DNA of 64,000 bases from Nocardia sp. (GCF_025465275.1 NZ_JAODNK010000062.1:1-64000), one strand, 5' to 3'. Shown: positions 29,345 to 37,666, counted from the stretch's first letter. The notes: generated by a model from the letters alone, not told the origin. Made by a program: numbers and translations.

Positions 29345-29607
29345 GGCTGTCCTTTCGTGCGGGCGTAAACCTCCGCCGACATCGGGCGGAACTCGGTGCG
29401 TGAGAACACGGCCTCCACCGGCAGCCCGAACGTTTCGCAAATCCGCAGCGCCAGATCGAGACTCGGATAGTGGTCGCCCCGCTCGAGCGCGCCGATCGTC
29501 TGCATATTGACGTTCACCGCCTCGGCCAGAGCCGCACGACTCATCCGATGCTCCGCTCGCAACACCGCGATCCGATTGAATATCGGGAGGGTTTCCCCCC
29601 TTCTCAC
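29341..29607 (-). CDS. Small XRE-family regulator
   Basis: An 88-aa Cro/CI-type helix-turn-helix protein. The DNA-binding region IAVLRAEHRMSRAALAEAVNVNMQTIGALERGDHYPSLDLALRI takes up most of it, with a short tail (FSRTEFRPMSAE). The GTG at 29607 is a best guess; no clear ribosome site. TTGCAACACTATGTTGTG on the minus strand just upstream is partly palindromic and may be an autoregulatory site. Coupled to the membrane gene downstream. Confidence 0.8.
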   Translation of the reverse strand: MRRGETLPIFNRIAVLRAEHRMSRAALAEAVNVNMQTIGALERGDHYPSLDLALRICETFGLPVEAVFSRTEFRPMSAEVYARTKGQP

Positions 29608-29731
29608 TGGGCTCACACAACATAGTGTTGCAAAAACCCAACAAGATATCAAGCATTTACAACAGCATCTTCCGAGCTACAGCGGTGGGGAGTCACGCGT
29701 ATATGTGGTTGTGGCGGCCTATGAACGGCGG

Positions 29732-29757
29732 AGGCCCGGTCCAACTGGACCGGGCCT
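29732..29757. repeat. Conserved terminator hairpin, copy 2
   Basis: AGGCCCGGTCC / GGACCGGGCCT, loop AACT; 30 nt behind the stop of the leftward gene at 29787. Confidence 0.9.
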
Positions 29758-29786
29758 TCATCGTTACGGAGCATGCACGAAAATGC

Positions 29787-30203
29787 TTATGCCTCAGCGG
29801 TTTCGCGCTGGATTTGAGCCATGGCTTCCTGCTGGATCTGTTCGAACTGGGCGCCCATGGCCTCGGCGAGGGCGGTGGCGCCGGAGAGGGGGCGGACCAT
29901 GACCATGAGGTCGATGATCTTGCCTTCGTCGTCGAATTTCAGGAAGTCGCAGCCGGTGAGTTTCTTGCCGGCGACGGTGGCTTCGAAGAGGAGGGCGTGG
30001 TCGCGGCCATTGCTGTCGGCGATCTCGCGGACGTAGTGGAAGTCCTCGAAGACGCGCATGACGCCGCGCAGGATGGCCGCGGTGATCGCCTTGCCGGGGT
30101 ACGGCTTGAACGCCACCGGGCTGGTGAACACCACATCGTCGGCCAGTAGCGCTTCGATGGCCTGCTGGTCACGGGCCTCCACGGCCTGTCGGAAGGAATT
30201 CAT
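29787..30203 (-). CDS. SnoaL/NTF2-like protein
   Basis: A 138-aa protein with the NTF2-like cone fold: FRQAVEARDQQAIEALLADDVVFTSPV at the start, and strands GKKLTGCDFLKFDDEGKIIDLMVMVRP near residue 80. The family includes isomerases, hydratases and ligand-binding proteins; no catalytic signature allows a choice here. ATG at 30203, with GAGG 5 nt upstream. Single gene. Confidence 0.82.
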   Translation of the reverse strand: MNSFRQAVEARDQQAIEALLADDVVFTSPVAFKPYPGKAITAAILRGVMRVFEDFHYVREIADSNGRDHALLFEATVAGKKLTGCDFLKFDDEGKIIDLMVMVRPLSGATALAEAMGAQFEQIQQEAMAQIQRETAEA

Positions 30204-30281
30204 CGGCACCTCGTATGCAACTCGTTGAATAGGTACCTGGGACGGTACCCGAAGATTCGGTCCCGGTGTCCAGGTAGTCCC

Positions 30282-31163
30282 TCAGCGGTCGGCGAGCAGC
30301 AATGCGGCCACGTGGGTGACTGTTTCGACACCGTCGTCGTACCCGCCGGCGTCGCCGAGTGAGTTCATGATCGCCAGCGTGTAGCGCTGGCCGGGCCCGG
30401 CGAAGCCGACGGAGTTGACCACCCATCCGGTGTCCTCCTCGGACCAGCCGTCCTTATTGCCCGGCTCTTCGGCCGCGCCCGCGCCCCAGACACCCCACTG
30501 CTGGACCGGGTCGACATTCTGCATCTGCTTGACCAGATACGCGGTGTCCGCCTCGGGCAATGCGGTCAGCGCGTGCACGATGAGTCGATCCAGATCATCG
30601 GCGGTGCATTTCTGCAGGCCCCAGTACGGCAGTTCGGTCTGCGGGCGCAGGTCGGTCATCCCGTATTGCGCGAAGCCGGTGTTGTACTCGGTCTGACCGG
30701 CGCCCGAATAGCGCTGCCACAGTGCATCGGCGGCGTCATTGTCCGAGCTGTGCAGCATGCGCTGGATGCGGTCTCGATCGGAGGCGGACAGGTCGATCGA
30801 ACCCGCGTCGGCGCGGGTGAAGAGATCAACGGCCATCGCGAGTTTCACGGTCGAGGCTGCCCAGATCCGCGTGTCCGCATTGTTATTGCGGAAAGTTCCG
30901 CCGCCCACGCGATCGCGGATGACATATCCGACGGTTCCGGGCCGTCCCGCCAGATACTCGTTCACTGCCGAAATACGTTCCCGCATATCGCAATCCAGTG
31001 GCGGGCAGAGTGCAGGCGGTGGGGTTTTCGTTGTCGGGGCCGACACCGTCGATGACGGCAGCGTGCTGGACGTCGGTGCTGCCACGCGCCCGGCATCGCC
31101 TATCGAGCATCCGGCGAGCAGCATCGACGCACCGAGAGCAACGCCGACAATGCCCCGCCTCAT
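30282..31163 (-). CDS. Class-A beta-lactamase-related lipoprotein
   Basis: A 293-aa serine hydrolase anchored as a lipoprotein: signal MRRGIVGVALGASMLLAGCS with lipobox LAGC (Cys 19). After a Thr/Pro-rich linker the domain shows the SxxK nucleophile in ASTVKLAMAV, an SDN motif in HSSDNDAADALW and KDG in the place of KTG (NKDGWSEED). It resembles the LppW group of mycobacterial lipoproteins; KDG instead of KTG and a missing clear Glu166 motif make true beta-lactamase action doubtful. It may act on peptidoglycan. Confidence 0.8.
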   Translation of the reverse strand: MRRGIVGVALGASMLLAGCSIGDAGRVAAPTSSTLPSSTVSAPTTKTPPPALCPPLDCDMRERISAVNEYLAGRPGTVGYVIRDRVGGGTFRNNNADTRIWAASTVKLAMAVDLFTRADAGSIDLSASDRDRIQRMLHSSDNDAADALWQRYSGAGQTEYNTGFAQYGMTDLRPQTELPYWGLQKCTADDLDRLIVHALTALPEADTAYLVKQMQNVDPVQQWGVWGAGAAEEPGNKDGWSEEDTGWVVNSVGFAGPGQRYTLAIMNSLGDAGGYDDGVETVTHVAALLLADR

Positions 31164-31216
31164 CGCCCGAACGTAGCCGATCTACCCGCTGGAAGGGCGT
31201 AGGCGCGACCTCGCTA

Positions 31217-31276
31217 TTGACACCATCTCATTGAGACTATATGTTAGTCCCATTGCAACGGTATCACTGAGACTAT
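31217..31276 (+). promoter_or_regulatory. Promoter with overlapping operator of the HSL hydrolase gene
   Basis: TTGACA (31217-31222), 17-bp spacer, TATGTT (31240-31245). The imperfect palindrome TGAGACTA-N5-TAGTCCCA (31232-31252) covers the -10, and a further TGAGACTAT half site lies at 31268-31276, arguing for repression. Confidence 0.7.
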
Positions 31277-31286
31277 TGGAGTAGCG

Positions 31287-32225
31287 ATGACCACCACGAC
31301 CGCCCATCCCGAGCTTGCCGAGATCCTGGCGGGCCTGCCCGACCGGCCGGATTCCTTCGCCGATATCGCGGCGACCAGGCGGAATTTCCAGGCCGCGATG
31401 GATCAGCTGCCCCTGGACACCTCGCGCGTGACGATCGACAATCTGGAGATCGACGGCCCGGATGGCAATCGGATTCCGATCAGCGTCTACCGGCCGAAGG
31501 GCGTGACCGGCCCGCTGCCGGGCGTGCTGCACATCCACGGCGGCAGCTTCGCCTTCGGCGCGTCCGAGCCGGGGGCCGACCGCACCGCCATCGATATTGC
31601 GGAAGAGGTTGGTGCGGTGGCGATTTCGGTCGACTACCGACTGGCTCCGGAGCATCCCTATCCGGCAGGTCTGGAGGATTGCTACGCGACCCTGGAATGG
31701 ATGGCGAAGTCCGCGAACGAACTCGGGATCGACGACACCCGCATCGCGGTGACCGGCAAATCGGCCGGGGGCGGGTTGAGCGCCTCGCTGACCTTGCTCT
31801 CACGCGATCGCGGCGGCCCGGCCATTGCCTATCAGTCGCTGTACATTCCGACCGTCGACGATCGGCACGACACCGAATCGGCCCGGCGCATCACCGATCC
31901 CCGTATCGTCAACGGCCCCGCGATTCAGCGGACGTACCGGTACTACCTGCCCGGCGTGACCGCCGTTCCGATCTATGCCAGCCCGGCCCGCGCCACCGAT
32001 CTGTCCGGACTGCCACCGGCTTTTGTGCTGGTGTGCGATATGGATCCACTGCGTGACGAGGGATTGGACTACGCCCGTCGACTGATGGACGCCGGCATTC
32101 CAGTCACCGTCCACAATGTTCCGGGCGCTTGGCACCTGTTCGAGTTGTATGCCTCGAACACCCGCCTGGCCCGCAATACCCAGCAGCGCTGGCTCACCGA
32201 TCTGCGTCTGGCACTGCAGGATTGA
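31287..32225 (+). CDS. Alpha/beta hydrolase of the HSL (acetyl-hydrolase) family
   Basis: A 312-aa esterase-type protein. The oxyanion-hole motif HIHGGSFAFG (about residue 80), conserved SVDYRLAPEHPYPAGLEDC, the nucleophile elbow GKSAGGG (about 155), Asp in CDMDPLRDEG and His in PGAWHLF form the triad. The elbow has Lys where HSL enzymes normally have Asp (GDSAGG). Short-chain esters are the usual substrates. ATG 31287 with GGAG 9 nt before. Its stop is followed at once by conserved hairpin copy 3. Confidence 0.9.
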   Translation: MTTTTAHPELAEILAGLPDRPDSFADIAATRRNFQAAMDQLPLDTSRVTIDNLEIDGPDGNRIPISVYRPKGVTGPLPGVLHIHGGSFAFGASEPGADRTAIDIAEEVGAVAISVDYRLAPEHPYPAGLEDCYATLEWMAKSANELGIDDTRIAVTGKSAGGGLSASLTLLSRDRGGPAIAYQSLYIPTVDDRHDTESARRITDPRIVNGPAIQRTYRYYLPGVTAVPIYASPARATDLSGLPPAFVLVCDMDPLRDEGLDYARRLMDAGIPVTVHNVPGAWHLFELYASNTRLARNTQQRWLTDLRLALQD

Positions 32226-32227
32226 GA

Positions 32228-32255
32228 AAGGCCCGGTCCATGTGGACCGGGCCTT
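32228..32255. repeat. Conserved terminator hairpin, copy 3
   Basis: AAGGCCCGGTCC / GGACCGGGCCTT, loop ATGT, between convergent genes, 2 nt after one stop and 8 nt from the other. Confidence 0.9.
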
Positions 32256-32263
32256 CGGCTGCT

Positions 32264-33586
32264 CTATCGGTCGGCCAGCCAGCTGCCGTGGAATCCGTAG
32301 GGAACACGGCGCGGCAGGTGCACGCTCGCCAGTGGCGGGGCGGACAGATCGGTGGCATCGAGGATGACGAGGTCGCTGCGATCGGTGGCGGCGTCGTAGA
32401 CGTAGGTGATGAGATACCCACTGCCGCCGGGCTTTTCGTCGGCGGGAGCGAAGACGGCCTCGGCGGGCACCCGACCCGCGCCGAACTCGTGGGTACTGCG
32501 GTCACCGGTGTGCAGGTCGTAGCGGACCAGTGCGCCGCCCGAACCGGATTCGCGGGCCTCGCCGGAAATGGTGGCGTGCCCGAAGCGAGAGTCGAGGCTG
32601 GTCAGCCGGTCGTCGATGCGAGGGAATTCGGCGGCGCGGTCGTCCAATTGCTCCTCACGCACAGCACCGGTGCTCAGGTCCACGGTCCAGCGCCAGAGCG
32701 ATGCCTCGGTGAACGAGTCGGATCCGGTGCGCCACAGCTGCGGATAGCGCATGACGTACAGGACGATTCGCCCCGGTTCGTCGAAGGCATTGAGGGAGTG
32801 GAAGACATAGCAGGGGTCGATCGGGAACCAGGCGATCGCGCCGTGCGGATCGTCGCGGCGCAGCACACCGAGCCTGGCCTGATAGTCATCACGCCACCGG
32901 AATGGCATTCCGCCACCGGCTTTGGCGACGTCCAGGTCGAAAACCACTGGGAGATCCATGAATACAACATGTTCGGCGGTGAGAGCGAAATCGTGGTGCA
33001 TGGTCGCGGCCGGCACCTCGATCGGGCGGCTCAGCAGCAGCTTGCCCGTGGCATCGGCCCGGTGATAGGTGAGGAAGGGCGGCCCGGTGACCTCGTAGCC
33101 GAAGAAGTGCAGTTCGCCGGTGCGCGGGCAGGTTTTCGGATGCGCGGTCATGGCGGTGTGCAAAGCGCCGTCGAAATCGTAGGGGCCGACGGTATCGAGT
33201 TCGCTGGTCAGTTCGTAGGGGTACGACGATTCGACCAGGGCGAGCGTGCGTCCGGCGTGCCGGATGACGTGGGTGTTCGCGACTCCGGCGGTCAGGTCGC
33301 GGGTGCCGTCGCTGCGATAGCCGCGGGCGCCGTCGGTGAAGGTGGTGGTGCGCACCCAGCGGTTGCGGTAGGAGACCGCGCGGCCGTGCTCCAGACGGAC
33401 GCCGTGCACCATGCCGTCACCGAGGAACCAGTGGCTGGACGCGGCTTCGTGCGGGTTGGGGCCGTTGCGCAGGTACCAGCCCGAGAGCTCCGGGGGAATG
33501 CTGCCGGTGACCGAAAGTTCCTGTGCGGTCAGTTCTTCGGTGACCGGGGCGTAGTTTCCGGTCAGGTACGGCGGGGACATGGTCAT
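32264..33586 (-). CDS. Carotenoid oxygenase
   Basis: A 440-aa non-haem iron dioxygenase of the RPE65/carotenoid-cleavage family. Iron-ligand histidines are seen in HTAMTAHPKT, in PAATMHHDFALT and in YVFHSLNAF, with the last in GFHGSWLADR at the C-terminus. WYLRNGPNPHE near residue 36 is the usual N-terminal signature. Such enzymes split carotenoids or stilbenes. The ATG at 33586 overlaps the stop of the upstream membrane gene. The operon is divergent from a PadR regulator. Confidence 0.92.
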   Translation of the reverse strand: MTMSPPYLTGNYAPVTEELTAQELSVTGSIPPELSGWYLRNGPNPHEAASSHWFLGDGMVHGVRLEHGRAVSYRNRWVRTTTFTDGARGYRSDGTRDLTAGVANTHVIRHAGRTLALVESSYPYELTSELDTVGPYDFDGALHTAMTAHPKTCPRTGELHFFGYEVTGPPFLTYHRADATGKLLLSRPIEVPAATMHHDFALTAEHVVFMDLPVVFDLDVAKAGGGMPFRWRDDYQARLGVLRRDDPHGAIAWFPIDPCYVFHSLNAFDEPGRIVLYVMRYPQLWRTGSDSFTEASLWRWTVDLSTGAVREEQLDDRAAEFPRIDDRLTSLDSRFGHATISGEARESGSGGALVRYDLHTGDRSTHEFGAGRVPAEAVFAPADEKPGGSGYLITYVYDAATDRSDLVILDATDLSAPPLASVHLPRRVPYGFHGSWLADR

Positions 33587-34140
33587 GACGGATTCACCAA
33601 CTTCTGCGCCTTGGCCTGCACACGGGCCACATAGGCGAGGGTAAAGGCAACCGGGATCGCGAAGGCCGCGACCTGCACGGTGGTGCGCAGCCCCGAGGAA
33701 GAATGTGCCAGCGCGGTGAGCGCCACGCAGCCGATGACAAAACTCGCGGTCCACACCGAGGTGATGACGTAATTGGTGCGGATGAATCCCGGGTGCTCCC
33801 ACAATTCGCGCGGGGTGCTCTGCTTGGCGATGGCCAGGGTGAACGGAATGCGCAGTGCGAGTGAGGTGCCCGCGATCAGCGCGAGTACGCCCGAGGACAG
33901 CGCCGGCGTGTAGGGGTGCAGCGCGGTGTGCGGATCTGCGAAGGCGAGCACGGTCAGCGCCGCGAAGAAGACCGCGGAGCCGATATCGATGATCAGTGCG
34001 TCCCACTTCTGACCGGCGCGGGTCTGGCGGGCGATGCCGGCGATCGAGATGCCGAAGGCGATGAGGGCGGCCCACTGCCAATGCTGGGTGGGGACCACTG
34101 CGTAGACGATCCAGGGGGCGAAGGTGCGGAGGTAGGACAT
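33583..34140 (-). CDS. Multi-pass membrane protein of the carotenoid oxygenase operon
   Basis: A 185-aa protein with about five or six membrane helices (for example WAALIAFGISIAGIA, DALIIDIGSAVFFAALTVLAF and FVIGCVALTALAH). No recognised catalytic motif. ATGA overlap with the oxygenase gene indicates joint function, perhaps in uptake or handling of its lipophilic substrate (inference). First gene of the operon; its start faces the PadR operator. Confidence 0.75.
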   Translation of the reverse strand: MSYLRTFAPWIVYAVVPTQHWQWAALIAFGISIAGIARQTRAGQKWDALIIDIGSAVFFAALTVLAFADPHTALHPYTPALSSGVLALIAGTSLALRIPFTLAIAKQSTPRELWEHPGFIRTNYVITSVWTASFVIGCVALTALAHSSSGLRTTVQVAAFAIPVAFTLAYVARVQAKAQKLVNPS

Positions 34141-34161
34141 CTTCGAAAGCTCCTCGGCGTG

Positions 34162-34224
34162 ACATTCCTATTGTGACATGTCAAAGCTAGAGCGTGTGTG
34201 TTCGACATGTCAATAGTGGAATGT
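34162..34224. promoter_or_regulatory. Symmetric double operator in padR-oxygenase divergent region
   Basis: Two GACATGTC palindromes (34175-34182 and 34204-34211) are embedded in a large inverted repeat: ACATTCC-TATTG-...-GACATGTCAA on the left mirrors GACATGTCAATA-..-GGAATGT on the right. ACAT/ATGT elements are typical for PadR regulators. Confidence 0.75.
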
Positions 34225-34236
34225 AGGATGATTCTT

Positions 34237-34761
34237 ATGAGCCTGAGGTACGCCCTGCTCGGCCTGCTGGCCGACCATCCCGCGAGCGGATACGACCTGC
34301 TGCGGCGGTTCAAGAGCTCATTGGCGTCGGTGTGGCCGGCCACCCAGAGTCAGATCTACACCGAGCTCACCAAGCTTGCCGACAGTGCGCTGATCTCGGT
34401 ATCGGACGAGGGTGCGCGCGGCCGCAAGGAATACACCCTCACCGACGACGGCTTGGCCGAGCTGCGGCACTGGCTGACCGAGACCGCGCCGAAACGGGTG
34501 GCGCGCAACGAAATGCTGATGCGCGTGTTCTTCCTCGGCGCCGTCAGCCAGGCACAGGCGCGCAAATATCTGGCCGAGCTCGGCGCCGGAACCGCGCGGG
34601 CCCAGGACGACCTGCACAGCCTCGAGGCCAGCATCGACTGGGACGAAAGCAACCTGTCCGTCTACGGCCGCATCGCCATGGAGTGGGGCGAGCGCTACTA
34701 CGCCATGAACCAGGAATGGGCGAAGTGGGCGCTCGAACAGATCCCGGAGCGCAACTCTTAG
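34237..34761 (+). CDS. PadR-family regulator
   Basis: A 174-aa PadR repressor with the N-terminal winged helix SLRYALLGLLADHPASGYDLLRRFKSS and the wing KEYTLTDDGLAELRHWL, followed by the long C-terminal dimerisation helices (about residues 95-174) of subfamily 2. ATG 34237 is preferred; one at 34228 is possible. It probably controls the divergent carotenoid oxygenase operon and itself through the operator at 34162-34224, in response to a phenolic or hydrophobic ligand. Confidence 0.92.
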   Translation: MSLRYALLGLLADHPASGYDLLRRFKSSLASVWPATQSQIYTELTKLADSALISVSDEGARGRKEYTLTDDGLAELRHWLTETAPKRVARNEMLMRVFFLGAVSQAQARKYLAELGAGTARAQDDLHSLEASIDWDESNLSVYGRIAMEWGERYYAMNQEWAKWALEQIPERNS

Positions 34762-35092
34762 CGCGGCACTATTTGTAAACGCAGGTGAATCCCGCGGGCC
34801 GGAATATTTACGGTCTTTGCCGGGACATTGATCTTGAATTATGTGATGATCATGAAATTCCCTGTGTTCGCTGAGCCGAGCGCCTTCGTCTCGTTATCTG
34901 CTCGGGCGGGAGTGCGCGGCGCTGCGGAGGGTGTGCTGTGGCGGCGGGCGTGAAAATTGCCGCACTGTCGTCAATTTCACAGAATCGGATACTTGACTGT
35001 CTGTTTCGATTATGTTCCGTGCGCATTGCATTTCGTTCACGGGTGGTGCCAGGCTGATTAAGTCCCACCCGATCGAAAGTAGGAGATTTCAC
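34762..35092. other. Gene-free region upstream of coiled-coil gene
   Basis: AT-richer first half, no gene seen. A hairpin GGGTGG (35041-35046) / CCACCC (35065-35070) lies in the leader just before the AGGAG site at 35081-35085. No convincing promoter hexamers with normal spacing. Confidence 0.4.
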
Positions 35093-35587
35093 ATGGCACA
35101 GGAGACCCACGAAGCAGTACGAGAAGATATGAATTTCCGGGATATCGACGTGCTCCAGAACCGCGTGGACGAAGCGCGGCAGGAGGCACAGGGCGCTCGC
35201 CAGAATGCGCAGCAGGCGCAGAACCTCGCCCGGCAGGCTCAGCAGCAGACACGTCAGGTCCAGTACCAGGCGCAAATGGCGCAGAGCGATGCCAGCCAGG
35301 CCACGCAGCAGGCCCAACAGGCCCGTCAGCAGGCCATTCAGGCGCAGAATCAGGCGCAGCAGGCCCAGAACGAAGCTGACCGGGCGCAGAGCCAGGCGCA
35401 GTCGGCTCAGAGTGAGGCCGGCCAGTCGCAACAGCGGGCACAGTCCGCGCAGGATCAGGCCGACCAGGCCAGCCAGCTTGCTCAGCAGGCGGAGGACCAG
35501 GCCAATCGTGCGCAGGATCAGGCAGGTCAAGGCGAGATGCAGCTGCAGCAGCTCCGGCAGCAGACGCGTCAGCGTCAGGCGCGTTAG
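35093..35587 (+). CDS. Gln/Ala-rich coiled-coil protein
   Basis: A 164-aa cytosolic protein without signal or membrane segment. From about residue 20 to the end it consists almost entirely of Gln, Ala, Arg and Ser in seven-residue patterns such as AQQAQQARQQAIQAQNQAQQ, a continuous helical coiled coil. The acidic N-terminus (MAQETHEAVREDMNFRDID) is the only complex part. Strong AGGAG site 7 nt upstream and a terminator just after make it a single-gene unit. It has no family I recognise; filament or scaffold function is inference. Confidence 0.8.
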   Translation: MAQETHEAVREDMNFRDIDVLQNRVDEARQEAQGARQNAQQAQNLARQAQQQTRQVQYQAQMAQSDASQATQQAQQARQQAIQAQNQAQQAQNEADRAQSQAQSAQSEAGQSQQRAQSAQDQADQASQLAQQAEDQANRAQDQAGQGEMQLQQLRQQTRQRQAR

Positions 35588-35605
35588 TCACCACGAGTGA
35601 CAGAA

Positions 35606-35636
35606 CGGAAGGGTCATCCACGAGGTGACCCTTCCG
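35606..35636 (+). terminator. Intrinsic terminator of coiled-coil gene
   Basis: 11-bp stem CGGAAGGGTCA / TGACCCTTCCG with 9-nt loop, 18 nt after the stop. Confidence 0.85.
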
Positions 35637-35658
35637 GGCGTCCATGGGAGGTGCGCTG

Positions 35659-35967
35659 ATGAGCGATACGACCCCGCCCGCGGTGAATATCGAGGTGATC
35701 GTGCCCGAATCGATGAGCTCCGGCGTTTACGCAAATGGATTCACGTGCTGGTACAACCGCACGGATTTCACCATCGATTTCATCGTGTATCTGCCGACCG
35801 ATCCGAGCGTCGACGACAGCGGTAAATCCGTGCTGCGCCAGCCGGTTCAAGTGGTGTCCCGGGTGAAATTTCCGCCCGCGATGATCTTTCGATTGATGCA
35901 GACCCTCAACGACAGCATGAGTAATTACGAACAGCAATTCGGCGGTATCTCCCACTTGGGAGAGTAA
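35659..35967 (+). CDS. DUF3467 family protein
   Basis: A 102-aa protein of the DUF3467 family: the strand-rich YANGFTCWYNRTDFTIDFIVYLP and the end VSRVKFPPAMIFRLMQTLNDSMSNYEQQFG match. The family is widespread, of unknown function, sometimes compared with small molecular chaperone or phage-related proteins. ATG 35659 has GGGAGG 7 nt upstream. Followed 12 nt later by a small gene in the same direction. Confidence 0.82.
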   Translation: MSDTTPPAVNIEVIVPESMSSGVYANGFTCWYNRTDFTIDFIVYLPTDPSVDDSGKSVLRQPVQVVSRVKFPPAMIFRLMQTLNDSMSNYEQQFGGISHLGE

Positions 35968-35979
35968 GAGGAGTACAAG

Positions 35980-36162
35980 GTGATCGTCTCCAGTGTCATC
36001 ACAATGGTGGGGAATTCGAACGACCGTACGGTGAGCGATTCTTCGGTGCATTATCGGACCGATCGGATAGGTGGCCGCCGATATCACGTCACCACCTCCG
36101 CGCCGGCCTCCGGTGCCGGCCGGGGGGCCGGTCTGCCGCCGACTCCCGGAGCCGCTCGCTGA
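35980..36162 (+). CDS. Hypothetical 60-residue protein
   Basis: GTG start at 35980 with AGAGGAG 8 nt upstream. The protein begins with a short hydrophobic stretch (MIVSSVITMVGNSN), then polar residues with HYRTDRIGGRRYHVTT and a Gly/Pro/Ala tail. No family recognised. It forms an operon with the DUF3467 gene and is closed by conserved hairpin copy 4, which supports it as a real gene. Confidence 0.6.
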   Translation: MIVSSVITMVGNSNDRTVSDSSVHYRTDRIGGRRYHVTTSAPASGAGRGAGLPPTPGAAR

Positions 36163-36180
36163 CAGTTCTCCCCGCCGTTT

Positions 36181-36214
36181 CCGAAGGCCCGGTCCCAGTG
36201 GACCGGGCCTTCGG
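36181..36214 (+). repeat. Conserved terminator hairpin, copy 4
   Basis: 15-bp perfect stem CCGAAGGCCCGGTCC / GGACCGGGCCTTCGG, loop CAGT, 18 nt behind a stop. Confidence 0.9.
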
Positions 36215-36318
36215 CGTGTCAGCGCCTCGCAGCGGGTCGCCGCGAGGGTAGGTTCGCGGCATTTGCTAATTAATCGCTGCTTCAGGGTGTTTGCCAGGTC
36301 GTCTACGGGAGGGCTGAA

Positions 36319-37641
36319 TTGAGCACCGTCATCGATGACGCGCCCTTCACCGGATTCCACAAGCGCCTCGCTATCGCGTGTTCCGGTGGTCCGCTGCTGG
36401 ACGGCTACATCCTCAGCATTGTCGGCACCGCGCTGATCGGGATGACGGCGGAGCTGGACCTGAGTACCGGCGATACCCAATTGATCGGTGCGGCAGCGCT
36501 GGTCGGCATGTTCATCGGCGGCGCCCTGTTCGGTGTGCTGACCGACAAGATCGGGCGAGAGGTGATGTACACCGCGGACCTGGTGGTGATGGCGGTGTGC
36601 TCGATTCTGTCGTTCTGGGCCGAATCCACCTGGCTCATCGTCATTCTGCGCTTTGTGCTCGGCATGGCGGTCGCCGCGGACTATCCGATCGCCACCTCCT
36701 TGCTGGGGGAGTGGCTGCCGACCAAGCAGCGCGGCAAACTGCTCGGCTTCCAGATCGTCGCCTGGTACGCGGGCTCGGTGCTCGCGTATGTGGTCGGCTA
36801 CCTGCTGCTGACCTTCGGTGGAAACGGCAGCTGGCGTTGGCAATTGGCGAGCAGCGCGGTGCTGTGTGTCTTCTTCCTGATCATCCGGCAGAGCACCGCC
36901 CCGGAATCGCCGCGCTGGCTGGCGCAGCACGGGAAGGCCGACAAGGCCGCGCAGATGGTGGAGAAATACCTGCACGTGCGGGTCGCGCCGGAGGATCTCA
37001 TCGAGGTGCGCACGGAGCGGCAGGGCGGCATTCGCGAGCTGTTCGGCCCGAAGTACCGCAAGCGCATCGTGTTCTGCTGCGGCTTCTTCCTGTGTCAGGT
37101 CGCGGTGCTGTTCGCCATGCTGACCTTCGGCCCGCAGATTCTGGCGTCGTTCGGAATGCCTTCGGGCACTTGGATGGACACCCTCGGTACCGGGCTGATC
37201 AGCCTGGTCTTCCTGGTCGGCTGCCTGCCCGCCATGCGGCTCATCGATACCGTCGGCCGCCGCCCGACCATTATCTGGTGCTTCGGACTGATGATCATTC
37301 CGGTGCTGTTCATCGGCGTCTGGCCGACCATGCCCGCGCTGCTGGCCTTCCTCATGCTGTGCCTGTACGCCTTCTTCTGCGGCGGCCCGAACGTGCTCGA
37401 CTGGACCTACCCGAACGAGCTGTTCCCCACCCACATTCGCGCCACCGCCGTCGGCATCGCCACCTCGATCAGCCGAGTGGGCGCGGCCCTGGGCACCTAC
37501 CTGCTGCCCTGGTCCCTGAACCACCTGGGCATGGGCCCCACCTTCCTGTACGCGGCCGCCCTGACCGCGGTCGGCTTCGGAATCTGCGTCTGGGGAGCCC
37601 CGGAAACCAAGGGCCACACCCTCGAATCGGCAGCCTCGTAA
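36319..37641 (+). CDS. MFS transporter (sugar/aromatic-acid porter type)
   Basis: A 440-aa, 12-helix transporter. Motif A-like GVLTDKIGREVMYTADL after helix 2, RFVLGMAVAADYPIATSLLGEWLPTKQRGK and the end DWTYPNELFPTHIRATAVG belong to the sugar-porter and metabolite-symporter branch, so uptake rather than drug efflux is likely. Start TTG 36319 with GGGAGG 8 nt upstream. It stands beside the amide-utilisation genes but is convergent to them, so a functional link is not certain. Confidence 0.88.
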   Translation: MSTVIDDAPFTGFHKRLAIACSGGPLLDGYILSIVGTALIGMTAELDLSTGDTQLIGAAALVGMFIGGALFGVLTDKIGREVMYTADLVVMAVCSILSFWAESTWLIVILRFVLGMAVAADYPIATSLLGEWLPTKQRGKLLGFQIVAWYAGSVLAYVVGYLLLTFGGNGSWRWQLASSAVLCVFFLIIRQSTAPESPRWLAQHGKADKAAQMVEKYLHVRVAPEDLIEVRTERQGGIRELFGPKYRKRIVFCCGFFLCQVAVLFAMLTFGPQILASFGMPSGTWMDTLGTGLISLVFLVGCLPAMRLIDTVGRRPTIIWCFGLMIIPVLFIGVWPTMPALLAFLMLCLYAFFCGGPNVLDWTYPNELFPTHIRATAVGIATSISRVGAALGTYLLPWSLNHLGMGPTFLYAAALTAVGFGICVWGAPETKGHTLESAAS

Positions 37642-37666
37642 CCGCTGCCGATTCGCAGGGTCGTGG

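Noticed and set aside
30282..31163. True class-A beta-lactamase
   Set aside because: KDG replaces KTG and the Glu166 region is not recognisable, so only a related serine hydrolase is claimed.
34993..35016. Promoter TTGACT..TATGTT before the coiled-coil gene
   Set aside because: Spacing is only 12 bp, too short for a standard promoter.
35614..37617. 667-codon open frame opposite the MFS gene
   Set aside because: Antisense shadow; the plus-strand transporter has full family motifs and a ribosome site.
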